Shown: positions 1 to 9,391 of the stretch, in pieces | Numbering within the stretch: position 1 is the first letter of the stretch | Layout: every line of letters begins with the position of its first letter | Assembly (NCBI RefSeq): GCF_000732195.1 | Contig: NZ_JNNU01000005.1 | Coordinates: 363,152-427,151 of the forward strand | Source of the DNA: Neorhizobium vignae | GTDB taxonomy: Bacteria > Pseudomonadota > Alphaproteobacteria > Rhizobiales > Rhizobiaceae | Length of the DNA: 64,000 nt | Direction: 5' to 3' | Program-made: the position numbers and the translations under genes | The notes under the pieces: generated by a model | Told to the model about the DNA's origin: nothing | What the model saw: the letters and a program-made list of their open reading frames with translations, nothing else | The model's database searches: none

Positions 1-25
1 CGGGCGAGCGGCGCGCCGAATCACC

Positions 26-2389
26 ATGAGGGACACCATGAAAACCATGTCGGACGTGCAGCGGGCAACCGCGGCCGAGGGGCGGCTGCGTCTTAAATTT
101 CCAAGCCTTGGAAGTTTGCGGCGCGCCATCCCGGATGAGGCCCGACTCTCCGTCAAGCCCATCGCGCGGCAGATGCCGCGGGTGGAACTCGTTCTCAAGC
201 GTTCGATCCCCCTTCTTATCATCGCATTCCTCACCGTCGTTGCCGCGTCGCGCATCCTCGGCATCGTCTCCGAATACACACGGATGGAAGATGCCGCACG
301 GCAGGCGACCGCACTTATGGCGGCCACCGCGAGTGCCGCCTTCTCGGGCGACGCAACCGCACTTATCGGTGGGGACCGCGCCGCCGCGGAAAAACGCCTT
401 GGAACCTTTCTGCCCCAGGAGCGCCTGGAGGCCGAGGCCTTCTTCCTCTTCGTCGACGAAACCGGCCGGATCTTCGGGGGGACCAAACAGGCCGCCAGCT
501 ATATCGGCAGGCGTCTGACCTCCGTCCTGCCGGAAACCGCGGCGCTGCGGCGGTTCGGCGACGAGAGCGGCGTGATCGAGACCTATTTCGGCGAAGTTCC
601 GCATTACGCAGCCATCGAGATGGTCGGCAGCGAAGGCGTGCTGATCGTGGCGGCCTATTCGCTGGAGAGCATCAATCTCGCGTGGCGTCACGACGTGTCC
701 CTCAATGTCACGCTCTTCACCGGCATTTCGGCAATCCTGCTGGTCATCCTCTACGCCTATTACATGCAGGTGAAACGCGCCCGCGAGGCCGATGAAACCT
801 TCGTCGAATCCAATCTGCGCATCGAGACGGCACTGTCGCGCGGCCGTTGCGGGCTTTGGGATTTTGACGTCAGCAACCGGCGCCTGTTCTGGTCGGGTTC
901 GATGTACGAAATGCTCGGCCTTCCGCCTGCCGGCAACGTCATTTCGTTTACCGACGCGGCGCGGATGATGCATCCGACCGACGGCAATATCTACGCACTC
1001 GCCCGCGCCATCAGCCGCGGCAATGCCAAGCAGGTCGACCAGGTTTTTCGGATGCGCCATGCGGCCGGCCACTACGTCTGGATGCGCGCCCGCGCCCAGC
1101 TGGTAAAGACCAGCCAGGGTCGCACCCATGTCATCGGCATCGCCATGGACGTCACGGAGCAGCACCGCCTTGCCCAGCGTTACGCCGAGGCCGACCAGCG
1201 TCTCGCGGACGCGATCGAATGCACGTCGGAAGCCTTCGTGCTCTGGGACAAGAACGACCGCCTGGTGATGTGCAACACCCACTTCCAGCAGGCTTACGGC
1301 CTGCCCGACAGCGTGCTGGTGCCCGGCACCGAGCGTCACGCCGTCAACGCCGCCGCCGCGCGGCCGGTCATCGAGCGCCGCGTCGCCGATCCGGACGGCA
1401 GCGGCCTTTCGCGCACGACGGAAGTGCAGCTCGCCGATGAGCGTTGGCTGCAGATCAACGAGCGCCGCACCCGCGACGGCGGTCTCGTCTCGGTCGGCAC
1501 CGACATCACGCTGCTGAAGCGCCACCAGGAACGGCTGCGCGACAGCGAGCGCCGCCTGATGGCGACGATCGGCGACCTTTCTTCCTCGCAGAAGAAGCTG
1601 GAGCGCCAGAAATCCGAACTTTCGATCGCCAACGCCAATTATCAGGCGGAAAAGGACCGCGCGGAGGCCGCCAACAAGGCCAAGTCGGAATTCCTCGCCA
1701 ACATGTCGCATGAACTCAGGACCCCGCTCAACGCGATCCTCGGCTTCTCGGAAATCCTGACGAACGGCATGTTCGGACCGCTCGGCTCGCCGAAATATTC
1801 GGAATATTCCAAGGACATCCACGACAGCGGCAAACATCTCCTCAACGTCATCAACGACATCCTCGACATGTCGAAGATCGAGGCCGGCCACATGCGCATC
1901 CAATGCGAGGCGGTCGACCTGAAGCCGCTGATCGAAGAAAGCCTGCGCCTCACCTCGATCTCTGCCCAGGACAAGCAGATCGCCATCCATCAGCGCCTGT
2001 GCGACAGCCTCCACATGGTGGCCGATCGCCGCGCATTGAAGCAGGTGATGCTCAACATCCTTTCCAACGCGGTCAAGTTCACCAACCACGGCGGCAGGAT
2101 CGAACTGCGGGCCCGCAAGATGGACAAAGGGGTGCTGCTGACGATCGCCGATACCGGCATCGGCATTCCGATGGAAGCGCTCAACAAGATCGGCCAGCCG
2201 TTCGAGCAGGTGCAGAGCCAATATGCCAAGAGCAAGGGCGGCTCGGGATTGGGACTTGCCATTTCCCGCTCGCTGATCGGCCTGCACGGCGGCAAGATGC
2301 GGATCCGTTCACGGGTCGGCGAAGGCACGGTCGTCTCGCTGCTTATCCCTGACCAGCCGATGCTGGCCGGTCGCAAGCGGGTGGCCTGA
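26..2389 (+). CDS. pleC: PleC-type sensor histidine kinase
   Basis: Membrane histidine kinase of the PleC/DivJ/PdhS family, most likely PleC, which sets the phosphorylation state of DivK at a cell pole upstream of CckA and CtrA. Hydrophobic segments at about residues 62-82 and 226-247 bracket a periplasmic sensor region. Two PAS-like regions follow (about 268-375 and 390-495), then a coiled coil, the HisKA box MSHELRTPLNAILGF with the phospho-accepting His near 562, and HATPase motifs NILSNAVKFT, DTGIGIP and GGSGLGLAI. The 787-residue length suits PleC. The next gene, glnE, lies on the other strand; I recall pleC beside glnE in Sinorhizobium and Agrobacterium but could not check it. The first ATG is used; ATGs at 38 and 47 are alternatives. 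Family certain, PleC identity inferred. Confidence 0.8.
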   Translation: MRDTMKTMSDVQRATAAEGRLRLKFPSLGSLRRAIPDEARLSVKPIARQMPRVELVLKRSIPLLIIAFLTVVAASRILGIVSEYTRMEDAARQATALMAATASAAFSGDATALIGGDRAAAEKRLGTFLPQERLEAEAFFLFVDETGRIFGGTKQAASYIGRRLTSVLPETAALRRFGDESGVIETYFGEVPHYAAIEMVGSEGVLIVAAYSLESINLAWRHDVSLNVTLFTGISAILLVILYAYYMQVKRAREADETFVESNLRIETALSRGRCGLWDFDVSNRRLFWSGSMYEMLGLPPAGNVISFTDAARMMHPTDGNIYALARAISRGNAKQVDQVFRMRHAAGHYVWMRARAQLVKTSQGRTHVIGIAMDVTEQHRLAQRYAEADQRLADAIECTSEAFVLWDKNDRLVMCNTHFQQAYGLPDSVLVPGTERHAVNAAAARPVIERRVADPDGSGLSRTTEVQLADERWLQINERRTRDGGLVSVGTDITLLKRHQERLRDSERRLMATIGDLSSSQKKLERQKSELSIANANYQAEKDRAEAANKAKSEFLANMSHELRTPLNAILGFSEILTNGMFGPLGSPKYSEYSKDIHDSGKHLLNVINDILDMSKIEAGHMRIQCEAVDLKPLIEESLRLTSISAQDKQIAIHQRLCDSLHMVADRRALKQVMLNILSNAVKFTNHGGRIELRARKMDKGVLLTIADTGIGIPMEALNKIGQPFEQVQSQYAKSKGGSGLGLAISRSLIGLHGGKMRIRSRVGEGTVVSLLIPDQPMLAGRKRVA

Positions 2390-2427
2390 GGTCGACCGCG
2401 AAACCGGATAAGGGGCGGAAACGCCCA

Positions 2428-5385
2428 TCACTTCCTAACGACCGCTGCGAACACCGCCCGCACCGCCTTCGAGAGCCGCTTCACCTCGCCCTCCAGCGTG
2501 CGGATATCCGGGCAGTCTCCTGCCCTGCAGACACGCTCGACGAGCCCTGCGGGCGCATCGCCCGGATCGAACGGTCCGTCTACGCAGAGCCGGACGATCT
2601 GCGAAAGCTCGGTGAAAAGCCGTAGCGCCTCCAGGCATATATCGAGGTCGGCGGGCTTCATCAGCTTTTCGCCGAGCGCCTTCAGGGCTTCCGCCGTGCT
2701 GAAACCATAGGTATCGAGCGTCACGCCCCTGGCCGGCGCTATCAGCCGCAGATACTGGGCGATGAACTCGATATCGATCAAGCCGCCGGAGACCAGCTTG
2801 AAATCCCAGATATCGCGCGGCGGCTTTTCCTTCTCGATCAGTTCGCGCATCTCGGCAACATCCTTGGCGACCTTCGCGATATCGGGCTTGGTCGACAGCA
2901 CTTCGCGGATCAGGCCTTTCGCCTCGTCGACAAGGCTTTCCTCGCCGCAGATCAGCCGGGCGCGGGTGAGCGCCATGTGTTCCCAGGTCCAGGCCTCCTG
3001 GCGCTGGTATTTGCCGAATGCGTTGATGCGGGTGGCGACCGGGCCCTTGTTGCCCGACGGCCTCAAGCGCAGATCGACCTCGAAGATCACCCCCTCGGCC
3101 ATCGGCGCCGAAAGTGCTGCGACCAGTCGCTGCGTCAGACGGGTGAAATAACGGCTGGAATCGAGCGGCTTGTCGCCATCGCTTTCCATCGCCGCGCCAT
3201 CGTAATCGTAGAGAAGGATGAGATCGACGTCGGACCCGGCGGTCAGCTCGAAACTGCCGAGCTTGCCCATGCCCATGACGGCGACGCGCCCCCCCGGATA
3301 AAGGCCATGGGCGCTGCGGATCTCCGCCGTCACCGCCTTCAGGGCCGCGTCGATCAGGAGGTCGGCGAGATGGGTGAAGGCACGTGCCGCCTGAGCACCC
3401 GAGATCGCCCCCGTCAGCAGCCGGATGCCGATCAGGAACCGCTGTTCGGCGGCAAAGATGCGCAGCCTGTCGAGCTTTTCCTCGTAGTGCCGGCCGGCGG
3501 TCAAGAATGCCGCCAGGCGATAGGAGAGATAAGCTCGGGTCGGCAGTTCGGCCATCAGGCCGGGATCCAGCATGCCGTCGAAGACATGCGGCTTGGAGGC
3601 GATGATATCGGCAAGCCGCGGCGCCGAGGACATGATCGTGACGATCAGCGCCAGAAGCGGCGGATTGTTGCCGATCAGCGAGAAGAGCTGGATGCCGGCC
3701 GGCAGGCCCTTCAGGAAACTGTCGAACCGCAGCAACGCCTCGTCGGCACGCTTGCTCTCGCCGAACGCCATCAGCAGCGCCGGCATCAGCTCGGTCAGCC
3801 GCTCGCGTGCCTCGGCCGACTGCGTGGCGCGATAGCGGCCGTAATGCCAGGTCCGGATAACGCGGGAAATGTCGGCCGGCCGCTCGAAGCCGAGCGAGGC
3901 GAGCGTCTTCAGCGTGCCCGGATCGTCCTGCTGGCCGGTGAAGACAAGATTGCCGTCGCCGCCGGACAGCTTCGCCTCCTGTTCAAACAGCCGGGCATAA
4001 CGTTTTTCGACAATCTTCAGCACAGATTCCAGCCTTGCGGAAAAGCTGGCGGTATCCGTAAAACCGAGCATGAAGGCGATACGCTTCAGTTCGGGCTCGG
4101 TTTCCGGCAGGTTGTGGGTCTGTTCGTCGTGAACCATCTGGATGCGGTGTTCGACATCGCGCAGGAACCAGTAGGCATCAGTCAATTCGGCGGCGATGTC
4201 AGGCGTGATCCACCGCGCCTCGGCAAGCGCTTTGAGCGCCACCTCCGTTTCGCGAGCCCGCAAGGGCGACATGCGGCCGCCGGCGATCAGCTGCTGGGTC
4301 TGGGCGAAGAACTCGATCTCCCGGATACCCCCGCGGCCGAGCTTGACGTCATGACCCTTCACGGCAATCGCGCCGTGACCCTTGTGGACATGGATCTGTC
4401 GCTTGATCGAGTGGATGTCGGCGATCGCCGCATAGTCGAGATATTTGCGAAACACGAAGGGGGTCAGCAGCCGCATGAAATTTTCGCCCGCGGCAATATC
4501 ACCCGCGATCGGCCGCGCCTTGATGAAGGCCGCCCGCTCCCAGTTTTGCCCCCTGCCCTCGTAGTAGATCAGCGCGGCATCGAGCGACACGGCGAGCGGC
4601 GTGGAGCCGGGATCCGGGCGCAGGCGCAGGTCGGTGCGGAACACATAGCCGTCCGCCGTGCGTTCCTGCAGGATGCGGATCAGCCGTCGCATCATCCGGC
4701 CGTAGACTTCCGACCCATCGAGAGGATCGGCAAGGATGCCCGCTTCAGGGTCGAAGAAGACGACGATATCGATGTCGGAGGAATAGTTGAGCTCGCGGCC
4801 GCCGAGCTTGCCCATTCCGAGCACGATGAGGCCTGCGCCCTTGCTCGGGTCTTCGAGGTCGGCGAGCTTCAGTTTACCGCTCTCGTGACCGGCGATCAGG
4901 AGGTGATCGATCGCCGCCGCGACGGACGCTTCGGCAAACAGGCTCAGCCAGTGCGTCGTGTCCCTGGCGGAAAAGATACGAGCGAGATCGGCAAGCGCGA
5001 CGAGGAAGCTCAGGGCACGCTTGCCGGCACGCAGCGCGGTCATCACCTCGTTTTCGGATGGCGCCTTGCCGTCCTGCATCTGCCATGCCCGCCGCGCCGT
5101 ATCGACCAGGCGGTTGAGCGTCGGCTCCAACGGTTCGGTGATCGCAGTCGACAGAAGTTTTGGCGAGATGACAGCCGTGTCGCGCAGATAAGGCGAGAGG
5201 GTGAAGGCGGCGACGATGAAATCCTTGAGCGCGCTATCCGTGCCGATCAGTTCCGCGACCGAAGGCTCGGACTTGCCGATATCCTTCAAGGCTGCCATCG
5301 CCGCCTTGGTTTCCGTCTGGTTCAGCGGGCGGATCACCTCCGCCCTCACCGTATCGAGCCGATTTCCGGTCTCCGACACTGGCAC
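2428..5385 (-). CDS. glnE: Glutamine synthetase adenylyltransferase/adenylyl-removing enzyme
   Basis: Bifunctional cytoplasmic enzyme that adenylylates and deadenylylates glutamine synthetase (GlnA) in response to PII signalling, controlling ammonia assimilation. The 985-residue protein has the family's duplicated nucleotidyltransferase design: the N-terminal (deadenylylating) site shows GMGKLGGRELNYSSDIDI near residue 191 and the C-terminal (adenylylating) site shows GMGKLGSFELTAGSDVDLI near 708. Both keep the GxGKxG and SDxD residues, so both activities should be intact. Length matches rhizobial GlnE. It converges with the PleC-type kinase gene and sits just downstream of the histidine kinase gene starting at 6824, with a gap of 26 bases, so it may be cotranscribed with it. 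Long antisense frames over this gene are composition shadows. Confidence 0.97.
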   Translation of the reverse strand: MPVSETGNRLDTVRAEVIRPLNQTETKAAMAALKDIGKSEPSVAELIGTDSALKDFIVAAFTLSPYLRDTAVISPKLLSTAITEPLEPTLNRLVDTARRAWQMQDGKAPSENEVMTALRAGKRALSFLVALADLARIFSARDTTHWLSLFAEASVAAAIDHLLIAGHESGKLKLADLEDPSKGAGLIVLGMGKLGGRELNYSSDIDIVVFFDPEAGILADPLDGSEVYGRMMRRLIRILQERTADGYVFRTDLRLRPDPGSTPLAVSLDAALIYYEGRGQNWERAAFIKARPIAGDIAAGENFMRLLTPFVFRKYLDYAAIADIHSIKRQIHVHKGHGAIAVKGHDVKLGRGGIREIEFFAQTQQLIAGGRMSPLRARETEVALKALAEARWITPDIAAELTDAYWFLRDVEHRIQMVHDEQTHNLPETEPELKRIAFMLGFTDTASFSARLESVLKIVEKRYARLFEQEAKLSGGDGNLVFTGQQDDPGTLKTLASLGFERPADISRVIRTWHYGRYRATQSAEARERLTELMPALLMAFGESKRADEALLRFDSFLKGLPAGIQLFSLIGNNPPLLALIVTIMSSAPRLADIIASKPHVFDGMLDPGLMAELPTRAYLSYRLAAFLTAGRHYEEKLDRLRIFAAEQRFLIGIRLLTGAISGAQAARAFTHLADLLIDAALKAVTAEIRSAHGLYPGGRVAVMGMGKLGSFELTAGSDVDLILLYDYDGAAMESDGDKPLDSSRYFTRLTQRLVAALSAPMAEGVIFEVDLRLRPSGNKGPVATRINAFGKYQRQEAWTWEHMALTRARLICGEESLVDEAKGLIREVLSTKPDIAKVAKDVAEMRELIEKEKPPRDIWDFKLVSGGLIDIEFIAQYLRLIAPARGVTLDTYGFSTAEALKALGEKLMKPADLDICLEALRLFTELSQIVRLCVDGPFDPGDAPAGLVERVCRAGDCPDIRTLEGEVKRLSKAVRAVFAAVVRK

Positions 5386-5411
5386 CTCCCGTGATTCGTC
5401 CCTGGCGAAAC

Positions 5412-6824
5412 TTAGGGCTTCGGCACGGGAAAGACCATGGTGACCGTCAGGCCGGGCGCAGCGGTATTCGCCTCGTCGGTGGCGGAAAGTTCCAGCGAGC
5501 CGCCATGCAGTTCCATCACCGCTTCGACCAGCGAAAGGCCGAGGCCGGTGCCAGGCTTGGAGCGGCTTTCGTCCAGGCGAAAGAACCGCTTGGTCACCTC
5601 GCCCCGCTTGTTGGCCGGAATGCCGGGGCCGTTGTCGCAGACGGAGAGCCTGAACGTGCCGTCGCTCCTGGAGAGCTTCACGCCGATCTTCGGCGTCCGG
5701 CTTCCCTCGGAAGCATATTTGATCGCATTGTCGAGGAGATTGAAGATCGCCTGGCCGATGAGCTCCCGGTTGCCGTTGACGACCAGACCCGGTTCGAGCT
5801 CGGTGGTGAGCGACAGACCAGCCTCCTCCGCCGCCGGCTCATAAAGTTCTGCACTGTCGGCGGAGATCGCTGACAGGTCGACATCGGACATTTCCGCGGC
5901 GATCGAACCCGCCTCGACGCGGGAGATCATCAGCAGCGCGTTGAAGGTACGGATAAGCTGGTCGGATTCGGCGATGATGCCTTCGAGGGCTGCGCGGCGC
6001 ACATCCGCACGATCCTCGCCCAGCGCATCGGCTGCCTTGTTGCGCAATCTCGTCAGCGGCGTCTTCAGGTCGTGGGCGATGTTGTCGGAAACCTGGCGCA
6101 AACCCTCGTTCAGCTTCTCGATGCGTCCGAGCATGGCGTTCAGCGAATCCGACAGCCGGTCGAATTCGTCGCCGGACTTGCCGACCGGCAGGCGCTGCGA
6201 AAGGTCGCCGGCCATGATCTTCTGGCTGGCCGCCGACATGCGGTCGATGCGTTTGAGCGCATTGCGGCCAATGCCGAACCAGATCACCAACGCGCCGACA
6301 CCCATGATAGCCAATGCCACCATCAGCGCCCGGCGCACGATGCCGCGGAACCGGCTCGGGTCGCCGAGATCGCGACCGACCAGCATCCGCAGACCGTTGT
6401 CGAGGCGGATGACGTTGGCGGTCGCCAGATGTCGGCCGCGACGGTCCACTTCCGTATAGGGTTCATAGGTGAAGGGAATGTCCGTCCAGCCCTGCTCGTC
6501 GAGCACGCCGGGCTGTACCGCGGCAACGTTGCCGGCGAGCATCTCGCCGTTGGGACCGGCGATGACATAGAGATTGGCGCCCGGCTGACGGGCTCGCCGC
6601 TCCATCATCCGCAGGAGAAGGCTGACGCCGCCGCGCTCATAGGCGCGCTGTATCTCCTGCACTTCCTCCTGCAGCGACTGGCGCGTCTGCTGCGCCAGCA
6701 GCCTTTCGGACATCGCCGTGACGTAGATGACCAGAAAGGCCGCACACAAGGCGAAGAGCAGGATATAAAGCGCCGAAAGCCGCACGGCCGTCGAGCGGAA
6801 CATAAGGCGGGCACGTGCCAGCAA
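5412..6824 (-). CDS. HAMP-domain sensor histidine kinase
   Basis: Inner membrane sensor kinase of a two-component system with the response regulator just upstream (gap of 6 bases). Hydrophobic segments at about residues 15-37 and 163-187 bracket a periplasmic domain of about 125 residues. A HAMP linker, the HisKA motif NIAHDLKTPLTRLR (His near 252) and HATPase_c motifs (NLLDNAIKYA, DNGPGIP, GTGLGLSLV) follow. The gene pair lies directly downstream of a degP-type protease, which suggests envelope-stress sensing, but the signal cannot be read from sequence. The first ATG is used; an ATG eight codons in (MFRSTAVRLS) is a credible alternative. Confidence 0.92.
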   Translation of the reverse strand: MLARARLMFRSTAVRLSALYILLFALCAAFLVIYVTAMSERLLAQQTRQSLQEEVQEIQRAYERGGVSLLLRMMERRARQPGANLYVIAGPNGEMLAGNVAAVQPGVLDEQGWTDIPFTYEPYTEVDRRGRHLATANVIRLDNGLRMLVGRDLGDPSRFRGIVRRALMVALAIMGVGALVIWFGIGRNALKRIDRMSAASQKIMAGDLSQRLPVGKSGDEFDRLSDSLNAMLGRIEKLNEGLRQVSDNIAHDLKTPLTRLRNKAADALGEDRADVRRAALEGIIAESDQLIRTFNALLMISRVEAGSIAAEMSDVDLSAISADSAELYEPAAEEAGLSLTTELEPGLVVNGNRELIGQAIFNLLDNAIKYASEGSRTPKIGVKLSRSDGTFRLSVCDNGPGIPANKRGEVTKRFFRLDESRSKPGTGLGLSLVEAVMELHGGSLELSATDEANTAAPGLTVTMVFPVPKP

Positions 6825-6830
6825 CTCGGC

Positions 6831-7508
6831 TTACCCCTCGTCCTTGATCATGTAACCGGCGCCGCGGATCGTCTTCAGAAGCGGCTTTTCGAAATCCTTC
6901 TCGATCTTCGATCTCAGCCGCGAGACATGCACGTCGATGACATTGGTCTGGGGATCGAAATGGTAGTCCCAGACGTTTTCGAGCAGCATGGTGCGGGTCA
7001 CCACCTGGCCGGCATTCTTCATCAGATATTCGAGCAGGCGAAACTCGCGGGGCTGCAGCAGCACTTCCTTGCCGGCGCGCTTCACCTCGTGGGACAGCCG
7101 GTCGAGCTCCAGGTCACCGACCCGGTAGACCATGTCCTGTTCCGGCGTCCCCTTGCGGCGACCGAGCACCTCGACGCGGGCGAGAAGCTCGGAGAAGGCG
7201 TAGGGCTTCGGCAGATAATCGTCGCCGCCGGCGCGCAGGCCGGTCACGCGGTCGTCCACCTGGCCGAGCGCCGAAAGGATCAGCACCGGAGCGTTGATGC
7301 CGCGCTTTCTCAATTCGCTGATGACGGACAGCCCGTCGCGGCGCGGCAGCATGCGGTCAATGACCATCACGTCGTAGGAATTCTCGGTCCCCATGAACAG
7401 ACCGCTTTCGCCGTCGCTTGCATGGTCGACCACGATCCCGGCCTCGCGAAAGGCCTTGGTCATGTAGGCTGCCGCCTCCAAGTCGTCTTCTATCACCAGA
7501 ATCTTCAT
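6831..7508 (-). CDS. OmpR/PhoB-family response regulator
   Basis: Cytoplasmic DNA-binding response regulator partnered with the kinase that follows it. The receiver domain begins MKILVIEDD and has the phospho-accepting Asp in VIDRMLP (about residue 51) and the conserved Lys in LPKPYAF. The C-terminal winged-helix domain (about residues 125-222) shows the family's REFRLLEYLM and VSRLRSKIE signatures. The open frame continues 31 codons upstream, but receiver domains of this family start at MKILVIEDD, so the start is placed at 7508. It lies downstream of degP with a terminator hairpin between, so it probably has its own promoter in the 7509-7600 region. Confidence 0.94.
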   Translation of the reverse strand: MKILVIEDDLEAAAYMTKAFREAGIVVDHASDGESGLFMGTENSYDVMVIDRMLPRRDGLSVISELRKRGINAPVLILSALGQVDDRVTGLRAGGDDYLPKPYAFSELLARVEVLGRRKGTPEQDMVYRVGDLELDRLSHEVKRAGKEVLLQPREFRLLEYLMKNAGQVVTRTMLLENVWDYHFDPQTNVIDVHVSRLRSKIEKDFEKPLLKTIRGAGYMIKDEG

Positions 7509-7604
7509 GTGCGGGACAATAGCGTCCGCGCCGGTCTTTGCACTACGGGAATCTGCGGTGCCGGCAGAATATCGGGTATCCGTCTCCATCACTCGCTCCA
7601 TGGA

Positions 7605-7641
7605 AAGAAGAGGGGCGCCGACCGTTGCCGGCGGCGCCCCT
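7605..7641 (-). terminator. Rho-independent terminator after degP
   Basis: A 10-bp perfect stem (7611-7620 pairing with 7632-7641, sequence AGGGGCGCCG on the minus strand) with an 11-base loop is followed on the minus strand by the pyrimidine-rich tail CTTCTTTCC. It lies 24 bases past the degP stop codon. Confidence 0.7.
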
Positions 7642-7664
7642 GATCTTGCGACCTGTTTGTGAAA

Positions 7665-9245
7665 TCAGCCTTCGTTGATCGGCAGGGCGACGAAGCGGCT
7701 GGTATTGTTTTCACCAGCCACCTGGAACAGCGCGCGGGTGCGGCCATCCTTGCGGGCCTGCTCGAGAACCTTGCCGACATCGGCGGCGCTGGTGACCTTG
7801 CGGTTGTTGACCGAGACGATCTTTTCGCCGGTCTTCAGGCCGCGGGCAGCGGCTTCACTATCCGGATCGACATCGGTGACCGAGAGACCGGAACCGTCCT
7901 CGGCCGGAGCGACGGTGATGCCGAGGCTGGCGAGCGCCTTGTCGCTGGATGGCGCCGGGGCGTCGGGCTGCTTCGGCGTGGCGGCAGCGGCTTCGTCGCT
8001 CTGGAGATTACCGAGCGTGACCGGGATCTTCTGCGCCTTGCCGTCGCGCCACAGGTCGACCTCGACCTTGGTGTTCGGGCCGAAGGCGGCGACGCGCTTG
8101 GCGAGGTCACGGGCATCCTTGATCGGCTGGCCGTTGACGGCGGTGATCACGTCACCTTCCTTGATGCCGGCCTTCTGACCCGGAGAACCTTCCTGCGGAG
8201 CGACAACGAGGGCGCCGGTCGCTTCCTTGAGGCCGAGCGAATCGGCGATATCCTGGGTGACCGGCTGGATCTGCACACCGAGCCAGCCGCGGTCGACCTT
8301 GCCGTCCTTCATCAGGTCGGCAACGACGTCCTTGGCGGTGGAAGACGGGATCGCAAACGCAATGCCGACATTGCCGCCCGACGGCGAGAAGATCGCGGTG
8401 TTGATGCCGACCACTTCGCCGGAGAGGTTGAAGGTCGGGCCGCCGGAATTGCCGCGGTTCACCGCCGCATCCACCTGGATGTAATCGTCATAGGGACCGG
8501 AGCCGATATCGCGGCCGCGGGCCGAGACGATGCCTGCGGTCACCGTACCGCCAAGGCCGAACGGGTTGCCGACGGCAACCACCCAGTCGCCGACGCGGAC
8601 CTTCGAATCGTCCGCGAAATTGACATAGGTGAACTTGCGGCTGGTGGCGTCGACCTTGAGCACGGCGAGATCGGTGCGGCTGTCCTTGCCGACCAGCTTG
8701 GCTTCGAGTTCCGTGCCGTCGTTCAGGACGACCGTGTAGGCGGAACCATCCGATACGACGTGGTTGTTGGTGACGACATAGCCGTCTTCCGAGATGAAGA
8801 ACCCGGAGCCCTGTGCCGCCGGGCGCAGACGGTGAGGACGGTTGCCGTCTTGGCCCCGCGGGCCGTTGCGTTCGGCACGATCCTGGTTGCGGTTGTTGCG
8901 GTCGCCCGGAGCGCCCGGCATCTGGCCGCCGAATTCGCGGAAGAACCGCTTCAGCGGATGGTCATCGGGAAGCTGGTCGAAGCCGCGGCCGCCGAAGCTG
9001 AACGAACTGGTGTCATCGGAAACGGGCTGGGCGTCGGACTGGACACGGACGGAAACGACGGCAGGGGAAACGGCCGAAACGACATCGGCAAAGCTTGGGG
9101 CCTGCGGTGCGGTGACGCTGACCGGAGCAGCAAGGGACTGCGTGACCTGAGCCGGGATGCCGCTCGAGAGCATGACCGCGGCAAGACCAGCAACCGTGGT
9201 GGTCTTCAAGACGGTCTTCAGAGAGGGACGTCCGATATTGCGCAT
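7665..9245 (-). CDS. degP: Periplasmic serine protease, DegP/HtrA (Do) family
   Basis: Secreted protease/chaperone that degrades misfolded envelope proteins. The 526-residue protein begins with a signal-like region (basic residues, then a hydrophobic stretch at about 15-30, with possible cleavage after LAA). The trypsin-like domain carries the catalytic triad: His in VTNNHVVSDG (near 160), Asp in SRTDLAVLKV (near 188) and Ser in NRGNSGGPT (near 266). Two PDZ domains follow, about residues 295-385 and 430-520. A charged Arg/Asn/Asp-rich loop (about residues 117-143) precedes the protease core. It ends at a strong hairpin terminator and precedes the two-component pair, a likely functional neighbour in envelope stress. 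Confidence 0.95.
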   Translation of the reverse strand: MRNIGRPSLKTVLKTTTVAGLAAVMLSSGIPAQVTQSLAAPVSVTAPQAPSFADVVSAVSPAVVSVRVQSDAQPVSDDTSSFSFGGRGFDQLPDDHPLKRFFREFGGQMPGAPGDRNNRNQDRAERNGPRGQDGNRPHRLRPAAQGSGFFISEDGYVVTNNHVVSDGSAYTVVLNDGTELEAKLVGKDSRTDLAVLKVDATSRKFTYVNFADDSKVRVGDWVVAVGNPFGLGGTVTAGIVSARGRDIGSGPYDDYIQVDAAVNRGNSGGPTFNLSGEVVGINTAIFSPSGGNVGIAFAIPSSTAKDVVADLMKDGKVDRGWLGVQIQPVTQDIADSLGLKEATGALVVAPQEGSPGQKAGIKEGDVITAVNGQPIKDARDLAKRVAAFGPNTKVEVDLWRDGKAQKIPVTLGNLQSDEAAAATPKQPDAPAPSSDKALASLGITVAPAEDGSGLSVTDVDPDSEAAARGLKTGEKIVSVNNRKVTSAADVGKVLEQARKDGRTRALFQVAGENNTSRFVALPINEG

Positions 9246-9391
9246 GTTTTAAGCTACCTTCTTCTCTTCAGTCATTTGGGCTGGAGGTCAGCCAAGCGGT
9301 GGATGAGGAGAGATATAGGCGCTCGCAGGTTAACTGCACGTGGCGGACGAATGAAATATTGGTAATGTTCGGGGCGGTTTGTTTCGGGCGC

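Noticed and set aside
2977..5394. 805-codon plus-strand frame
   Set aside because: Antisense to glnE, whose motifs are complete; the translated product is compositionally biased and matches no family.
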